Below, piece by piece: positions 43,467 to 54,781 of a DNA stretch of 64,000 nucleotides (positions are counted from its first letter, which is position 1; every line of letters begins with the position of its first letter). The translations under genes were made by a program, and so were the position numbers. This DNA comes from Aphanomyces cochlioides (lineage: Eukaryota; Oomycota; Saprolegniomycetes; Saprolegniales; Verrucalvaceae), in assembly GCA_019828595.1 (NCBI GenBank), contig JAHQRK010000003.1:1674001-1738000 (forward strand). The letters are read 5' to 3'. Below the pieces are notes generated by a model that was not told where the DNA came from, searched no databases, and saw only the letters and a program-made list of their open reading frames with translations.

Positions 43467-44824
43467 TCAAGGGAAGAAGATTTGCGAGACGGCTTTGTCA
43501 AGCTCGCCCCATCCAAGGACGCCGTCAAAGTCAAAATCAAGGTCGTCCAAGAGATTGTCGTCTTGTATTTGGTGCATGTCTGGTTCTTCTTCGAGTTTCG
43601 CAGGGAGTGTTGCTGCTGCTGCTGCATTGCTACTGCTGCTAGAGGCGGTGGCGGAAGTGGTGTCGATGTGGAGCTGGTCAGCTTCATCGTCGGATGTTCG
43701 GAACCACGTCTGGACTTTGATCACTTCCTGCTCAGTCTCCATGGTCTTTTTCGACGCCACAACTGCATTGTCCTGCACCATGGCCTTCAACGCCAGGAGC
43801 TCTTGCATAGCAGATTCAAATTCAGGGCTGGAGGCGTCAAACATGCGATCACGGCGGAATGTAATCTTGCCAACGGAGCAGTCCCGCACAAACTTTTTCG
43901 AGATACGCATAGCATGACAGTGCAAGACGACAGCAAGGAACGAACGAAGCGGAGTGCCTTCCACAAGCGGCATCTTTCCTCGAGTGAACTGGTCAATGAG
44001 CTTTTGAGCGTAAGCATTTTCAGCGGGAGACCAAGCACCACGACGGAGCGGTGTCGAGTCGTCTATCCTGAGGCCCACGACGTTCATGAAGGCAGTGGCT
44101 TGCTCTTGGTTGATGGTGGCTTTCGTCGACGTGGGTTGACACAAACGTTGACGCGCATTGCGAAACCAAATGCCGATTTGCTTAATGGTCAAGCCCGACT
44201 CTTGCGACAGACGGCGCTTCTCCTAGAAGGCACAGCCGTGAGCAACAAGGTAAGGGAGACGACGATGTACTTGTTCAGACGGGTATGGATGCTCTTGGTT
44301 GTGTGGGTCAAACAGCCAGTCGCGGAGTACACGTGTAGCATTGGATGTGCCACTACACACACCATGAGCCATCCATTGCCAAGCACGAATGCTCACCATT
44401 TGCGGAATTTGCGCTTCTTGTCGGCATTGGCCGCCGACGACATGGGGGAGCCTTCGGACTCCAAGAAGCTAAGCGAGGGTTGGTCGTCGACGAGATCCAC
44501 GTCGACCGAGCGTGGCGATTCATTTTCCATCAACGGCGATGAGGGTTCCTCCACTTCTTGTTTGATGTCAACTTGGGCTTTCTCTTCTTTGGTGGCATGC
44601 GCCTTCGCTCGCTTCACTTCGAGCGCAGTGTATCTCCACGCGCGATAGCTCTCACGGATGAATCCAAATGCACGATGATGGCGATCATCGTCGTCCACGA
44701 CGCGTTGGTACAAAGATTGGGGCACAGTGACACGGTCGACGCTAGCTTTGATCGGGTTCTCCAAGGCCGTGGGCCAGAAGGAGTACATGCCGATTGAGAC
44801 CATGTGTGGAGTTTGAAGAGTCAT
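43467..44824 (-). CDS. TALE-class homeodomain transcription factor
   Basis: Three exons: 44824-44397, 44352-44271 and 44222-43467, with introns of 44 and 48 bp, for 421 residues. The homeodomain spans exons 2-3: RVLRDWLFDPHNQEHPYPSE, EKRRLSQESGLTIKQIG, and the recognition helix IWFRNARQRL. The HPYPSE loop marks the three-residue TALE extension. The N-terminal 140 residues have an ordered part (YRAWRYTALEVKRAKAH) and an acidic Ser-rich part. The C-terminal 190 residues include a helical block (MQELLALKAMVQDNAVV) and an acidic tail (DDNLLDDLDFDFDGVLGWGE) that could be an activation region. It is predicted nuclear. Both splice joins reconstruct the domain exactly. Confidence 0.88.
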
Positions 44825-47691
44825 GTCGAGTTGGTGATCTCACGCGCGGGCGCTCTACTCACTCGGTGCAAAGTGGCGAAGTGATTTGCAAACCTTCCAT
44901 GGCAGCCGCATCATTGCTCCGACCAAATTGTTTCCATCTAAGCATCCAAATGTACAATATTTATTTTCTATTTTCACTGGCATAAAGTATAAAAGTTAAA
45001 TTTCTTGAGTGAAAATTGTCAAGTAAATTCTATGAGTATACAAATTTCAAGATAAATCGCGTTCCATCGAATTGGGTTTTAACGCTTACGTAACAAAGGA
45101 GTGGCTCCAGTTGAACTCCGGTTGTGTGTTGGCAACCGGATCTGAGTGCACTTGGCATCCGCTGTGCGCCAATCCATTGTGCGCACCGATCTTGAGACAA
45201 ACGAGCTGGCGATGGATTACAAATAGACACCACGTTTGGTAGAACTGTTCGTGTATACTTTATTGCCATCACCGCGGTACAGTGGCGCTTCCGAATCTTC
45301 AACCCCAGGTGGTTGAAGATGTACTGACCGTCACAGATTCTCAATGTGTCTTTTTATTCGCACGATCAATGTAAGACCCAAAATTCACAAAAAATACAAT
45401 GTATTTAACAGTAACATTGTAAAATAGAGAAATCAATGATAAACAACAATTGAATTTATTCGTATTTTTTGTGTTTTTGAATGTTGAGATTGGCAGAGAC
45501 GGAGTGGTCAAATTCCCGATTGCGGCCCTGGATTGTCGTGTGGTCGACCACGTCATTGGCTGCACAAACGTGCGGGAATTACCGCACTCGCATGCTCGTC
45601 GAGACGAGCCACGATGGCTTTGGTGGTTCAAAAGTTCACCATTCTCTTCGTGTGGAATCTGTCGATGCAAATACAAGGCGAGGAGGAATCTAGGTTGGAC
45701 ATGTGTCGGTTCAACCACCGTTGGACATGCGCCGTTGGGGAAGGAGGCGACTGCGTTGATCCCAAAAAGATCAAACCTTCCTCCTTCACCCGACTGTCGA
45801 ACACAAACTCTGGCTCGAAAGAGTACCAGCTGCTGGTTGACAAATGAACCTGATTTTACTGCCTCCTGTCGGGTCTTGTCATGTTGTCAAACAAAATTGC
45901 AATGTGAATCGACCACCTGCTCCTCCATGGCCGCTCATGATCTCATGTTCAAGTCCATACCGTCGCCGGCGCCATTGATTGCCGAAACACACCGAGAAGG
46001 GTGCAACTAAGACACCAATGGCTGGACTTCATCTGACGTCGGACGCGTGGAATTTTGTTGCGTCTCTCGCCAGCAAATCAAATCGATCGTACCAGATTGG
46101 ATCTGGACACAAGCAAGGATGCATCAAACTTGATGAGTCAATCTGCGACTTGCCTCGTCGCACGTGTGATATTTCACTTTCACACAGCACCGGCTCACAT
46201 GGTGGTAGTGGCGGCGTTTGTCATCAACTGAGAGACACCAAGTGCAGCGAACGGTCTGGATGTGTCGAGCGGCTTGGCCATATCCTCTCCGTTTTTCGGT
46301 CTTTTGCCATGGACGATATTTTGTGTTGTCCCCATCGTGAACCCATATCTACCCTCGACGTCGTACAGTACGTGGTGCGACGCGACAGCTGAATCTTTTC
46401 AACATCGAAACAGCTCCATCAACGTCCGTGGCTGGCTGGCTCGTGGTTGTTGTAAGGAAGGTGGAAAGCGATTTCAAAGGAAAGAAGTCGACTTCAAGTT
46501 GAACTTTGGCCTAACCACGATGACGATGGTTGTCACAGGGGTTGAAAATTTCATGAGCATGCTCGTGAATCCCCCATGAGGAGGCGGATTTGAGAGCGCT
46601 GCTGTAGAGCAAGCAGATGGCAATCCACAGGCGTCGTAGAGACGACACGTGTTCGCTCTGGGATAAATTGTGGTTGAAGATGCGTTCTTCGTGGTTGGTG
46701 GCCGTCGGGCCCACTGACCAAACTTCAAGCGTTCAGTGGAGAAGTAGGACTCAAGAGAGAGCATGGCACCCAGCGGTACCATGGCGAGGTCAAAGTTTCA
46801 CACAATTGAGTAAGCTTCAACGACAAGAGCGTGCTTCTCACCACTAGTAGCCCCCACGAGGAGCTGCAGGATTGCAGCCCAGGGCAGTGCGACCCTTCCT
46901 TGAGCTATGGGCAGGCAATGACTTTGATTACGTCACACTCGAGGTGGAGTGACATTCCCCATCTCGGCAAGGAGTCTCAATGCTTCAAGGTGATGGTTAG
47001 CTGGGAAATGCCGCGCTGGGCCGCCACAGAGAAGTCTACCTGAGCTACGTTGACTTCCATGGTCCAAAGCCACGATTGAAGCCATGGGGCTGCTAGGGAT
47101 TACATGGGCGAGTGTGTGGAACCCGTGGATGAATTTCAATTTGATCATCTCAACTGAAGTAACTCATCCAGTGTTGAGTGGTAGGTGATCCTTTCAGTAG
47201 TCTCTCAACGCCTGAACACACCTGAACGTTCTACGCGACAGCCCACGAGACCGCCTGCCGCTGTTGCTCCAGGGGTGCCGCATGCAGATAGTCCTCGTGC
47301 TTCGCCTGGAGGCGGCTGGGAGGTTGTCGTGGGGAGTAAACGAACAGAACGTTCGTCTCATGGGAGATTCCTCACGGCGTTCCCGTCGGCGTCATTCCGA
47401 CAAATGGCTCGCGCTGACGGATGTGTTTACCAAGCTTGTCGAGACAACCGACGCTGTGAGGATGTGGAGAACACGTGGTATGGTCGCCATGATTGGGTTT
47501 GTGCCACATGGCGGGTGCGCCACCGACTTGAAAATGATGGACTGGATCGCGAGGCGCATCGTTTCCATGCGGCCGAGACATGTTTCCAAGTGGGTGCCGC
47601 GGAAACCAGCGCCAACAATCTATTGCATGAGCGTGGAGAGAACGAAATGACCAGCCAGCTCCATGTTATCGTGATGACCACATCGGGCTAG
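44825..47691. other. 2.9-kb gene-poor region
   Basis: No recognisable protein. Many medium ORFs exist on both strands (for example + 45450-46010, - 46782-46474, + 47185-47691), but none has family character or splice continuity. Part of 47190-47690 may hold 3' exons of the HSF gene, since minus-strand frames there stay open over 250 bp. Confidence 0.4.
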
Positions 47692-48111
47692 CTAGATGCA
47701 AACAATCGCTGGTTGAATGAGGTAGGTCCACCGGTCGTAGCAACGCAGCCATCGTTGGAAGAGAGGATTCGAGTCGACTGCTCGTTGTTGCGACTCTTGT
47801 TGTTGTTCCTGCGATTGAATGATGGAGTGTCGTGCGACGTGGTGGAGGCAGCGGAGGAGACGGCGCGTCCACGTGGGATGCTCAAACGTCTCTCCGTCCT
47901 GCTGGTTGAACCCAAGGGACTCCAGCTCGGTTTTGAATGTGTTGTAGGTCATGTCTTTGAAGTACTTTGGCAAGACGCGCTTTGTGAATGCATCCTTGTC
48001 CTTGATCGTGAAGCGGCTTCCGTCGACATGCCAGCTGAGAATGTTTGAACTCTCGTAGTCTAGCATGCGACCAAGCTTGCGAAGGAACATCACTGACATT
48101 GCTTTGGCCAT
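47692..48111 (-). CDS. HSF-type DNA-binding domain protein (3' structure unresolved)
   Basis: ATG 48111 opens directly into an HSF DNA-binding domain: VMFLRKLGRMLDYESSNILS, WHVDGSRFTIKDKDAF, VLPKYFKDMTYNTFKTELES, and LGFNQQDGETFEHPTWTR. The fold's Trp, Phe and FxRxL-type residues are where expected. After a Gln-rich stretch (QSQEQQQESQQRAV) the frame ends with TAG at 47692. A GTGGAC or other donor near 47730 could join to further exons to the left, but I could not find a convincing one, so the oligomerisation and activation regions are not seen. It is probably a nuclear stress or developmental regulator. It is divergent from the pseudokinase gene (267 bp between starts). Confidence 0.75.
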   Translation of the reverse strand: MAKAMSVMFLRKLGRMLDYESSNILSWHVDGSRFTIKDKDAFTKRVLPKYFKDMTYNTFKTELESLGFNQQDGETFEHPTWTRRLLRCLHHVARHSIIQSQEQQQESQQRAVDSNPLFQRWLRCYDRWTYLIQPAIVCI

Positions 48112-48378
48112 CGCGGCGTGGCGGGAGGAGGCACTTTGTCAAAATGGAACGTGCGGTGGCGCGAGAATGCTGCTCGTCCATTTTCTCTCCGTTGTGAGTG
48201 CAGGTCAGAACAAAGATCGCTCCAACCTGCGCGTTCGACCATGCAACTCTCGAGCGGACTCATCTCGTACGGCCGTGGAAGGACGAGAAACGAGGGAGGA
48301 ATTCAGCAAACAAGTTGGCGGCAAGTTGCCCGCCGCCCGCTTTTCTAGCGGTTTCTTGTAACTGCTTGACATGCCAGG

Positions 48379-51300
48379 ATGACAACGACCATGGTCGAGG
48401 TTTCTGTCAACTCCATCGAGATAGAGCACGGCGATGCGAGTCTCCTCAATCGAAGTCAACTCTGGGAAATCCGTGCAGCCAGTCATGAAGGTCGTGCCAT
48501 TGCAGTGCTCCAGTACCGCCAGTCGAGCCGACGTGACCTGCTCTGGACGACCACGTTGCAGTACTTGCCCTGTATCTTGGCGACAAAACACCGCGTAGAG
48601 CTCATCTTGCTTGTTCGATTGCATCATGCTTTGCTGTAGGGCCTCGTTGAAGTACTTGGCGTAGCGCGGCATGACGACGGTCGACCAGCGATGCTTGTGA
48701 TGGAGCGATGCGACACGAGCTTGTACGACCTTCTCCACGTCCACCACACAAGTTTATCCGACTCTGCCATCGTCCACATCGCTCTTGAGATTCTCGCTGT
48801 GCTCGAGCATTGCCAAGCAGAAGGTCTGGATCACCTCACGAGTCGCAAAGTTCTCTTCAATGCTGCTGGGAACGTCAAAATCCTTGGCATCTTCCAGCGC
48901 GACATCTTGAAGCATGCCTGCGTGCCGATAGCTCCAAGTATTTATGAAGCACCGGCGCACCATGAGGCAGAGCAGCCACCGCCTCCTGAGGCCGCTCAGG
49001 TGTACACATTTGGAGTCCTGCTTTGGGAAATGTGCTGCGGCGAACTTCCTACCGTCGAGCTCTTCCACCGGTTTGCTCAAGTCACCATGCGCCATCCTCG
49101 GTGTGAATTCGAGTCGCTAGTTCGGCAATGCGTGCACGAGGATCCAAACAACCGCCCAACGCTGCCAGAGCTCCGCGAAGCACTCGTGAAGCTTCAGCTC
49201 GCGGCGCCTCGCTTGAGTGACGTGCTGGATGGAATCAAGTCTCGATTCCAAGAACAACTATCGTCAGCCGCGCCGATGAATGACTTGGGCAATCCAGTCA
49301 GCTCAACTGTCGTTGCCAAGCGCCTGGAAGCAGTCGAAGCTCAATTGCTGGAGGAACAGCGGCACTTTGACATCGTCGTGGGCCAGCTCGAGTTTGCCAA
49401 CTCGGAGATTGCAGCGTTGCAGCTCAAGGTGGAAACGAAAGAGATGGAACGAAATGTCGTGGAGGAGAAGCTGGCTGAAGCCATGACACAGTCGGCAGAG
49501 CTTGATGCGCAGCGCAAAGAAGCACTGGACGAGCGAGAGCAGTGGCAGCAGCAGTGTCAAGTCGTTGAAAAGCAGCTCCAGCGCATTGAGATCCTCTACA
49601 ACGAGCAAATGGACGCCAAGGAGAGAAGCAAGACGCACTACACAACAATGGTCCATGAGGTACTCACTCTCTCGTCTGGCTAGTCTGGTTGATTGAAGTG
49701 TGCTAGATGGAGACGATGCATCAAGAGCGCGGGTTGTTGGAAGCACGCTTGGATGACGCGAAAACCCAACTCGTGGACGAGAAAGCTCGATCGGAAGAAC
49801 TTGGCATTCGATGGGAGCAGACGATCAAACGTGTCGAGGACGAACGACGTCTTCGTGAAAAAGCAGAGCGCAACCTCACCGACATGCGCCAGCAGAATAA
49901 AGTAGGCGCGGCTGCCTTCGTCGTTTTGTTGATCCTATGCGTCGCGTAGATTCTCCTGGATCAAGTCAAGGCATGGCATCCCGAAACTGGCGCGACGACA
50001 CTGGAGATCCGACGGGCGTACGAAGCTCAGCTTCAGGACAAGGAAGAGCACATTGAACGACTTCATCTTGAGGTAATCACGTCCAACGCGTGGTTGACTT
50101 TGCCAAGATGGTTGCATTCCGCGAAGAAATGAAAGCGATCGAGTCGACGGTCGAATCCTACAAGGCAGAGCTCGACGTGAGAGTTGGTCTGGTAGACCCC
50201 AGAAGGTTGACAACGATGAATAGGCCAAGGAGACATCGTTGACGCTGCTCCAGCAATCGTACGATGCGACTCGATCCGAGTTGCAGCTGAGTCAAGCGAC
50301 GTGTTTGCAGCAACGACGAGAGCTCGACAGGTGCGAGTCGCAGCTTCAAGTTTGCTCGAGAGCTCTCAAGACAACGCAAGTGGAGCTCAAAGCGACGGAA
50401 GACTTGCTCAAGGCTGAAATCAAGAAGCGAGAAGATCAAGGTACGTCCTATCGTTGCAATCTTCACAGTGTGGCCTAGAGCTTGCGTTGAAGTCGCGACG
50501 GTGCTTGGATCTCACTTGCGACGCACCGCCGTTCCTTATCCAAGCGTCTGGGTATTGCAAAGACTGCGACGAGAAGAGAGCCAACCAAGAAGCCGCGCGA
50601 CGTCGAGAGCTTGAGAAAGAGCGGGCCAACCATCCGCCAGACCAAGTCGTGTGCGATGCATACGCTGCTGGAGGCATTGGCGCCCTCTTGGACACCGTCG
50701 AGAAGTTCCACATGTACATGGACATCGCCATTGCGGGATTGAAAAAGCTGCAGCTGATCTGCGAGACGCCAGGTTGATTCCGCTTGCATCGTGTTGCTCA
50801 CCTCAGTGTGGTAGGGCCCGTCAAGGACTCACTTGGAGATTTCAATGCGTTCCAGCGACTTGTGGCGCTCATGGCGCAATATCCCGACGATGCAGCGATG
50901 CAATTAGCCTCGACTCGGCTCATTGGCGTCTTGGCATTCAACCATGACGTCAACCGCGTTCGTCTTGTCTGCGATGGCGCTCTCAACGTGATCCTCGGCG
51001 GCATGTGTCGTCTCGCCGCGGATAAAATCATCCAGCAGAGTAGCTGCACGGCGCTGACCAACTTGGCCCACAACTGCGGTAACGACGACTACACCGCCAC
51101 AGCAATCATGGCCATCGGTAGAGATCAACCGACGAAAGATTTTGGAGTTGTCGGGCATTGAGCGCGTGCTCGATGCGATGCAGGCTTTCCCCCACGACAC
51201 GGCTATCCAGCAAGGCTATGCATGGGCTCTCATCAGCCTTGCCGCGTCAGGTACGACAGAGAAATCACACAAGCTAACTTTTCTAGACTTCATGTGCGAG

Positions 51301-51623
51301 CAAATTGCGTCGCGTGGAGGCGTTGGAGGCATCGTCGCCGCCATGCTCAACTGTCCAGGGGACGTTGGTGTGCAGTACTATGGAAGTTGGGCGCTGCTCA
51401 ACCTCGTCAGTGGCATCGAAGCAGTGCAGTCGTTTGCGAAGCAAGAAGGTAGCAACTCCATCCATGACCGATAGCTGACTGTGCTGGCGTAGGCGCCGTC
51501 GAAGTGTGTGAAGCTGCATTGGCGTGCTTTACAGACCACGATGGGATTCAGGACAAAGCCGGGAGCGTCGTCGCCATCTTGACTGGCCAAGTAGAAGGAG
51601 AGGAAGACGTTGAAGATATTTAA
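48379..51623 (+). CDS. Pseudokinase - coiled-coil - Cys-rich - ARM-repeat protein (contains one in-frame TAG)
   Basis: Ten exons by frame: exon 1 is 48379-49659, exon 2 starts at 49707, and the last ends with TAA at 51621-51623. The kinase-like part begins SQLWEIRAASHEGRAIAVLQ (no catalytic Lys), runs through VELILLVRLHHALL, hits TAG at 48637-48639, and continues unbroken as GLVEVLGVARHDDGRPAMLV. The HRD motif is replaced by DHLTSRKVLFN and DFG by ILG, followed by VYTFGVLLWEMCCGELP. So it is catalytically dead even if read through. Long coiled coils follow (exons 1-5), then CLDLTCDAPP..YCKDCDEKRA, then armadillo-like repeats (NLAHNCEINRRKILELSGIE, LISLAASDFMCEQIASRGGV). It could be a TKL-like scaffold. 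The TAG may be a true nonsense mutation, in which case translation could restart at an in-frame ATG such as 48691. Confidence 0.7.
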
Positions 51624-51626
51624 CCG

Positions 51627-54445
51627 TTAGTTGATGTGTCGGACACTGAAATCCACGCGGTCGTAGCGCAAACGCACTCTCGACCACGTGGCGAGAGATG
51701 CTCCAAGTTTTGCACGAGGCTTCACAGCGCACGAGACAGAATACGACGACGATGGCATGTGTTTCCGAATCGACTGGCCGCTCAGTGTCGGGGCAATTGG
51801 ATCGTCGAGGCATGCCACGGTCGTCGGACACAAGTCGACGACGGTGGACGTCTCCAGGACGACAATCTTGTCGCCAAAGTCGACTTGTTGGTGCACTTGG
51901 CATCTACAACCAGCGTCAACCATTTATTCCAACTGCTTTATGCTCGTACCGCACCAGGAGCGGCACAATGTCGTCGAGGCCAGCCATTTCAGCACGAAGA
52001 CCATTGATCGACAAGGCAAACTGCGCATACTCTGACGGGAATGTAGTCGAGAGTTCAAAGGTTGATGGAGAAATCTTTGCCGTCGGTCCATCGTGCGCTG
52101 TGAATTGAATCGAGAAGGGCTCCAGCAATTGGATTTCCAAGTCTGTGAGTCCGCCACTGGCCAGCCACAGCGCAGACGACACGGCGTCGTCGAGCCGCCG
52201 TGCATTTGGAAGCAGCGGCTTGCCGTTCACAGTGACGACGCCTTGATGCCACCACGTTAGCATTCCAAGGGAACTTTCAAAGTCTACCTTGGATGTCAAT
52301 CTTGGCCGACGCGTCGCCAAGTTGCACGTGGGAGCTACTGAGGTATAGCGCCTTGCCGCGGACACTGGTGGTGAATTCTACGCGATGCGATGACGAATGC
52401 TAGAGCGAGAGGACTGCTTCCAAGTACCTGTTGAGCCGACGACGAGCGTGTTGGATGCCTCGATGACCATGGCTTTGTCACGAGCGGTGGACACGGTCAG
52501 CGTCGAGCCATTGACCCTGGATTGGATTTTTTCCGTCGTCTGGATGACAACCTGCTTGGTGCTTGCCGCGTCGCCGACGTAGACAGACGCGCCGCCGATC
52601 GCCGTCATCTTGTCTTGAGACGCCGCGGCAAAATTGCTTTGACTTCCGAGGAGAATGTTGCCGTGGATTTGAACATTGGCTGTCGTGTCGTTCGAGTTGA
52701 TGGTGAGCGATCCACTCGACCACGTCGTTGCATCTACGCTAGCACGTCAAGCTTCCCACGATTCCAAGCGCCGCACCAGTGTGAATGGAAACAGAGCCGG
52801 CCGTCACGTCGACTTTGGGCGACGCAATCGATAGACTCGTCGTCGCATTGACCAAAGCTTGCAAAGCCGACACGTGAACTTGATCGCCGCTCAGTGTGAG
52901 CGTCGGGGACGTCAGCGTGACTTGTCTGGCTTGGAGTCCGACGGATTTGGTGCTTTCCTTGTCGCCGATGGCAACGTCCGTCGACGTGACGGAGGTTAAA
53001 AGTCCTCCCAGAGATATCTTGCCGCCGATTTCGACCGGCAAGTCGCTCGCTTTGGCATTCAAGTGGACTGTTCCTTGGACAACGACGGCGCTGTCAGAGG
53101 AATTGGTGCCGATAAAAGTCTTGCCAGTCATCGGGCTAGTTTCGTCCATTGCATTGATAAAGACTGGTCCAACGAACGTTGCGTCAGTCGCAGCATGGCC
53201 GCCCGTGATGTGAACTTGACCGCCAGAGCTGCCATCGCCACCAGCGACGACAACGCTTCCTCCAGCGCTGCTGCTGGAGAACTGTCCAGTGATTTCAAGG
53301 CGAATGGGTTTTTGCAACGCCAATTTGTCCAAGTCGGGACACGTCAAGCGTACGCGCTCGGTTCCTTCGCGGCCGACGAAAATGTCATCTACAGAAAAAT
53401 GCACCATGAGATGGACATCTTGGAGCGACGTACTGGCGGCGATCGACAATGGCGAGTGCGACATTATGGTCGACGACGTCTTGTCCGCGTACAAGTCCAT
53501 TTGGCCCGCCAAGCTCAGTCGCTTTCGCTGCCCGTCGAGGACAAGCCCAATTTTGTTTGGTTCGTCCGGCGGCATGGCGTCAGGGTCGGGAATCACGACA
53601 AAACCCTCGGGGTTGATCACGAAGCGCTGCTTTCCACTTGTCGCCGCGACGATTGACCCCTTCTGGGACGCAAAATTCAAATCGCCTTCTTGGACAAGTC
53701 CCCCGCTCACGTCTGCCGCCGTCGTCATCGTTGTGCCGTCGTTGAAAATGACGCTGTCAGCGTGGAGACTCTTGGTTTCCACATTCGGGACTACCACAGT
53801 CAAAGTCCTCGGCGTCCATGGGAAGCACAATACCCTTGAGCTCGTTCGTGTAGCCGACAGTTCCATTGTGGAAGACATTAAAGCCATAGAATGCTTGGCT
53901 GTCCTCTGTTGAAGCCTTCATGCGTCCAATCGAGAGCACGTGGTCTTCATAATTGAAGGCAGCTTTCCCAGGAAGATGGCCTAATGCATTGGGATGGATT
54001 ACGCTGTCGTGCCAGAGTTCGTACCAGTGTTGTGGAGGTAGATCGTTGTTTTTTCTTCCGACACGACGGAAAAGATCTTGTCGACCGAGACGCCGAGCAA
54101 GTCGACTTGATGCGTGATGAAGAACTCGGTCTGCGCCAACACAAACGAGATCACAGTCAAGACGGCCAACGCGACGAAGCTGAGGATCATCACGGCATTC
54201 CAAAATCCCTTGTCTTTGTCTTGTTCGCCATCTCGGCGGCGGCGAAACGTGATGCCTGGAAGTTTGAATCCTCGTCGTCCTGTTGACGACGTCTCTGACA
54301 GCAAACGAAGTCGGCGACGGCGCGGCCCGCCCAAATCGCTATCACTGGTCGCAGCCACTGGGACATGGACTTCATCTTCTTCAGAGATGACCGCGCTTTC
54401 TGCTTTTAGCGGCATTGGCGACGTATACTCCTCTTCGTCCATCAT
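51627..54445 (-). CDS. Type II single-pass membrane protein with a long repetitive beta-rich ectodomain, unknown function
   Basis: Seven exons. ATG 54445; exon 1 reaches ..YLHNT|G at a GTACGA donor (about 54020). The other joins restored frame at KVPNVETK, TDATTWSSG, TEFTTSVRG, QGVVTVNG and LVRCQVHQQ. The stop TAA is at 51627-51629. The N-terminal 75 residues are cytosolic and charged, with RRRRLRLL and FRRRRDGEQDK. One membrane segment follows (WNAVMILSFVALAVLTVISF), then about 750 residues outside. The ectodomain is rich in short Gly/Ser/Thr/Asp beta-strand-like units of the kind GGSVVVAGGDGSSGGQVHIT and IGGKISLGGLLTSVTSTDVA, reminiscent of beta-helix or sheet repeats in cell-surface proteins. 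No enzyme motif recognised. The 3' end lies 3 bp from the stop of the preceding gene. Confidence 0.65.
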
Positions 54446-54549
54446 CGGTCCTGTCTTGGGACCTTGTCGTGGATTTCAGTGTCCAAAAATACAATACCAT
54501 TTTAAAATATATTTTAAAATACCTTTTTAAAATACTTACTCCATTTTAG

Positions 54550-54723
54550 ACATTTTATCCAGAAGCAGTCCAATCTTCCTTCGGACAGCTCCGCAACAAG
54601 CTAGACGAAGCTCTTGACGATGCAAGCTACCAGAGCTCCATGAGCGCCGCGGGTCGCGCTGTGTCCAAGTTTGTCGTCGTTCGTTCTGTAGCTCGGTTTG
54701 TCAGTTTGTACTTTTATACTTGA
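54550..54723 (+). pseudogene. Orphan terminal-exon-like ORF
   Basis: The frame from 54550 to TGA 54721-54723 encodes an ordinary amphipathic sequence (EAVQSSFGQLRNKLDEALDD, SMSAAGRAVSKFVVVRSVAR). It is preceded by a TTTTATCCAG acceptor-like site (ending 54562) and followed at once by AATAAA (54723-54728), the look of a last exon with its polyadenylation signal. No upstream exon can be found: 54446-54540 is AT-rich and belongs to the promoter of the minus-strand gene. It may be a relic of a lost or moved gene. Confidence 0.35.
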
Positions 54724-54781
54724 ATAAAGTATACTGGGATGCAATAGAACATAATTTCACACTTTGAAATGTCACAATGAG

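Noticed and set aside
43482..44648. 388-codon + strand ORF opposite the homeobox gene
   Set aside because: It is antisense to a TALE homeodomain gene whose splice joins rebuild the domain exactly, and its own sequence is Cys/Arg/His-rich noise.
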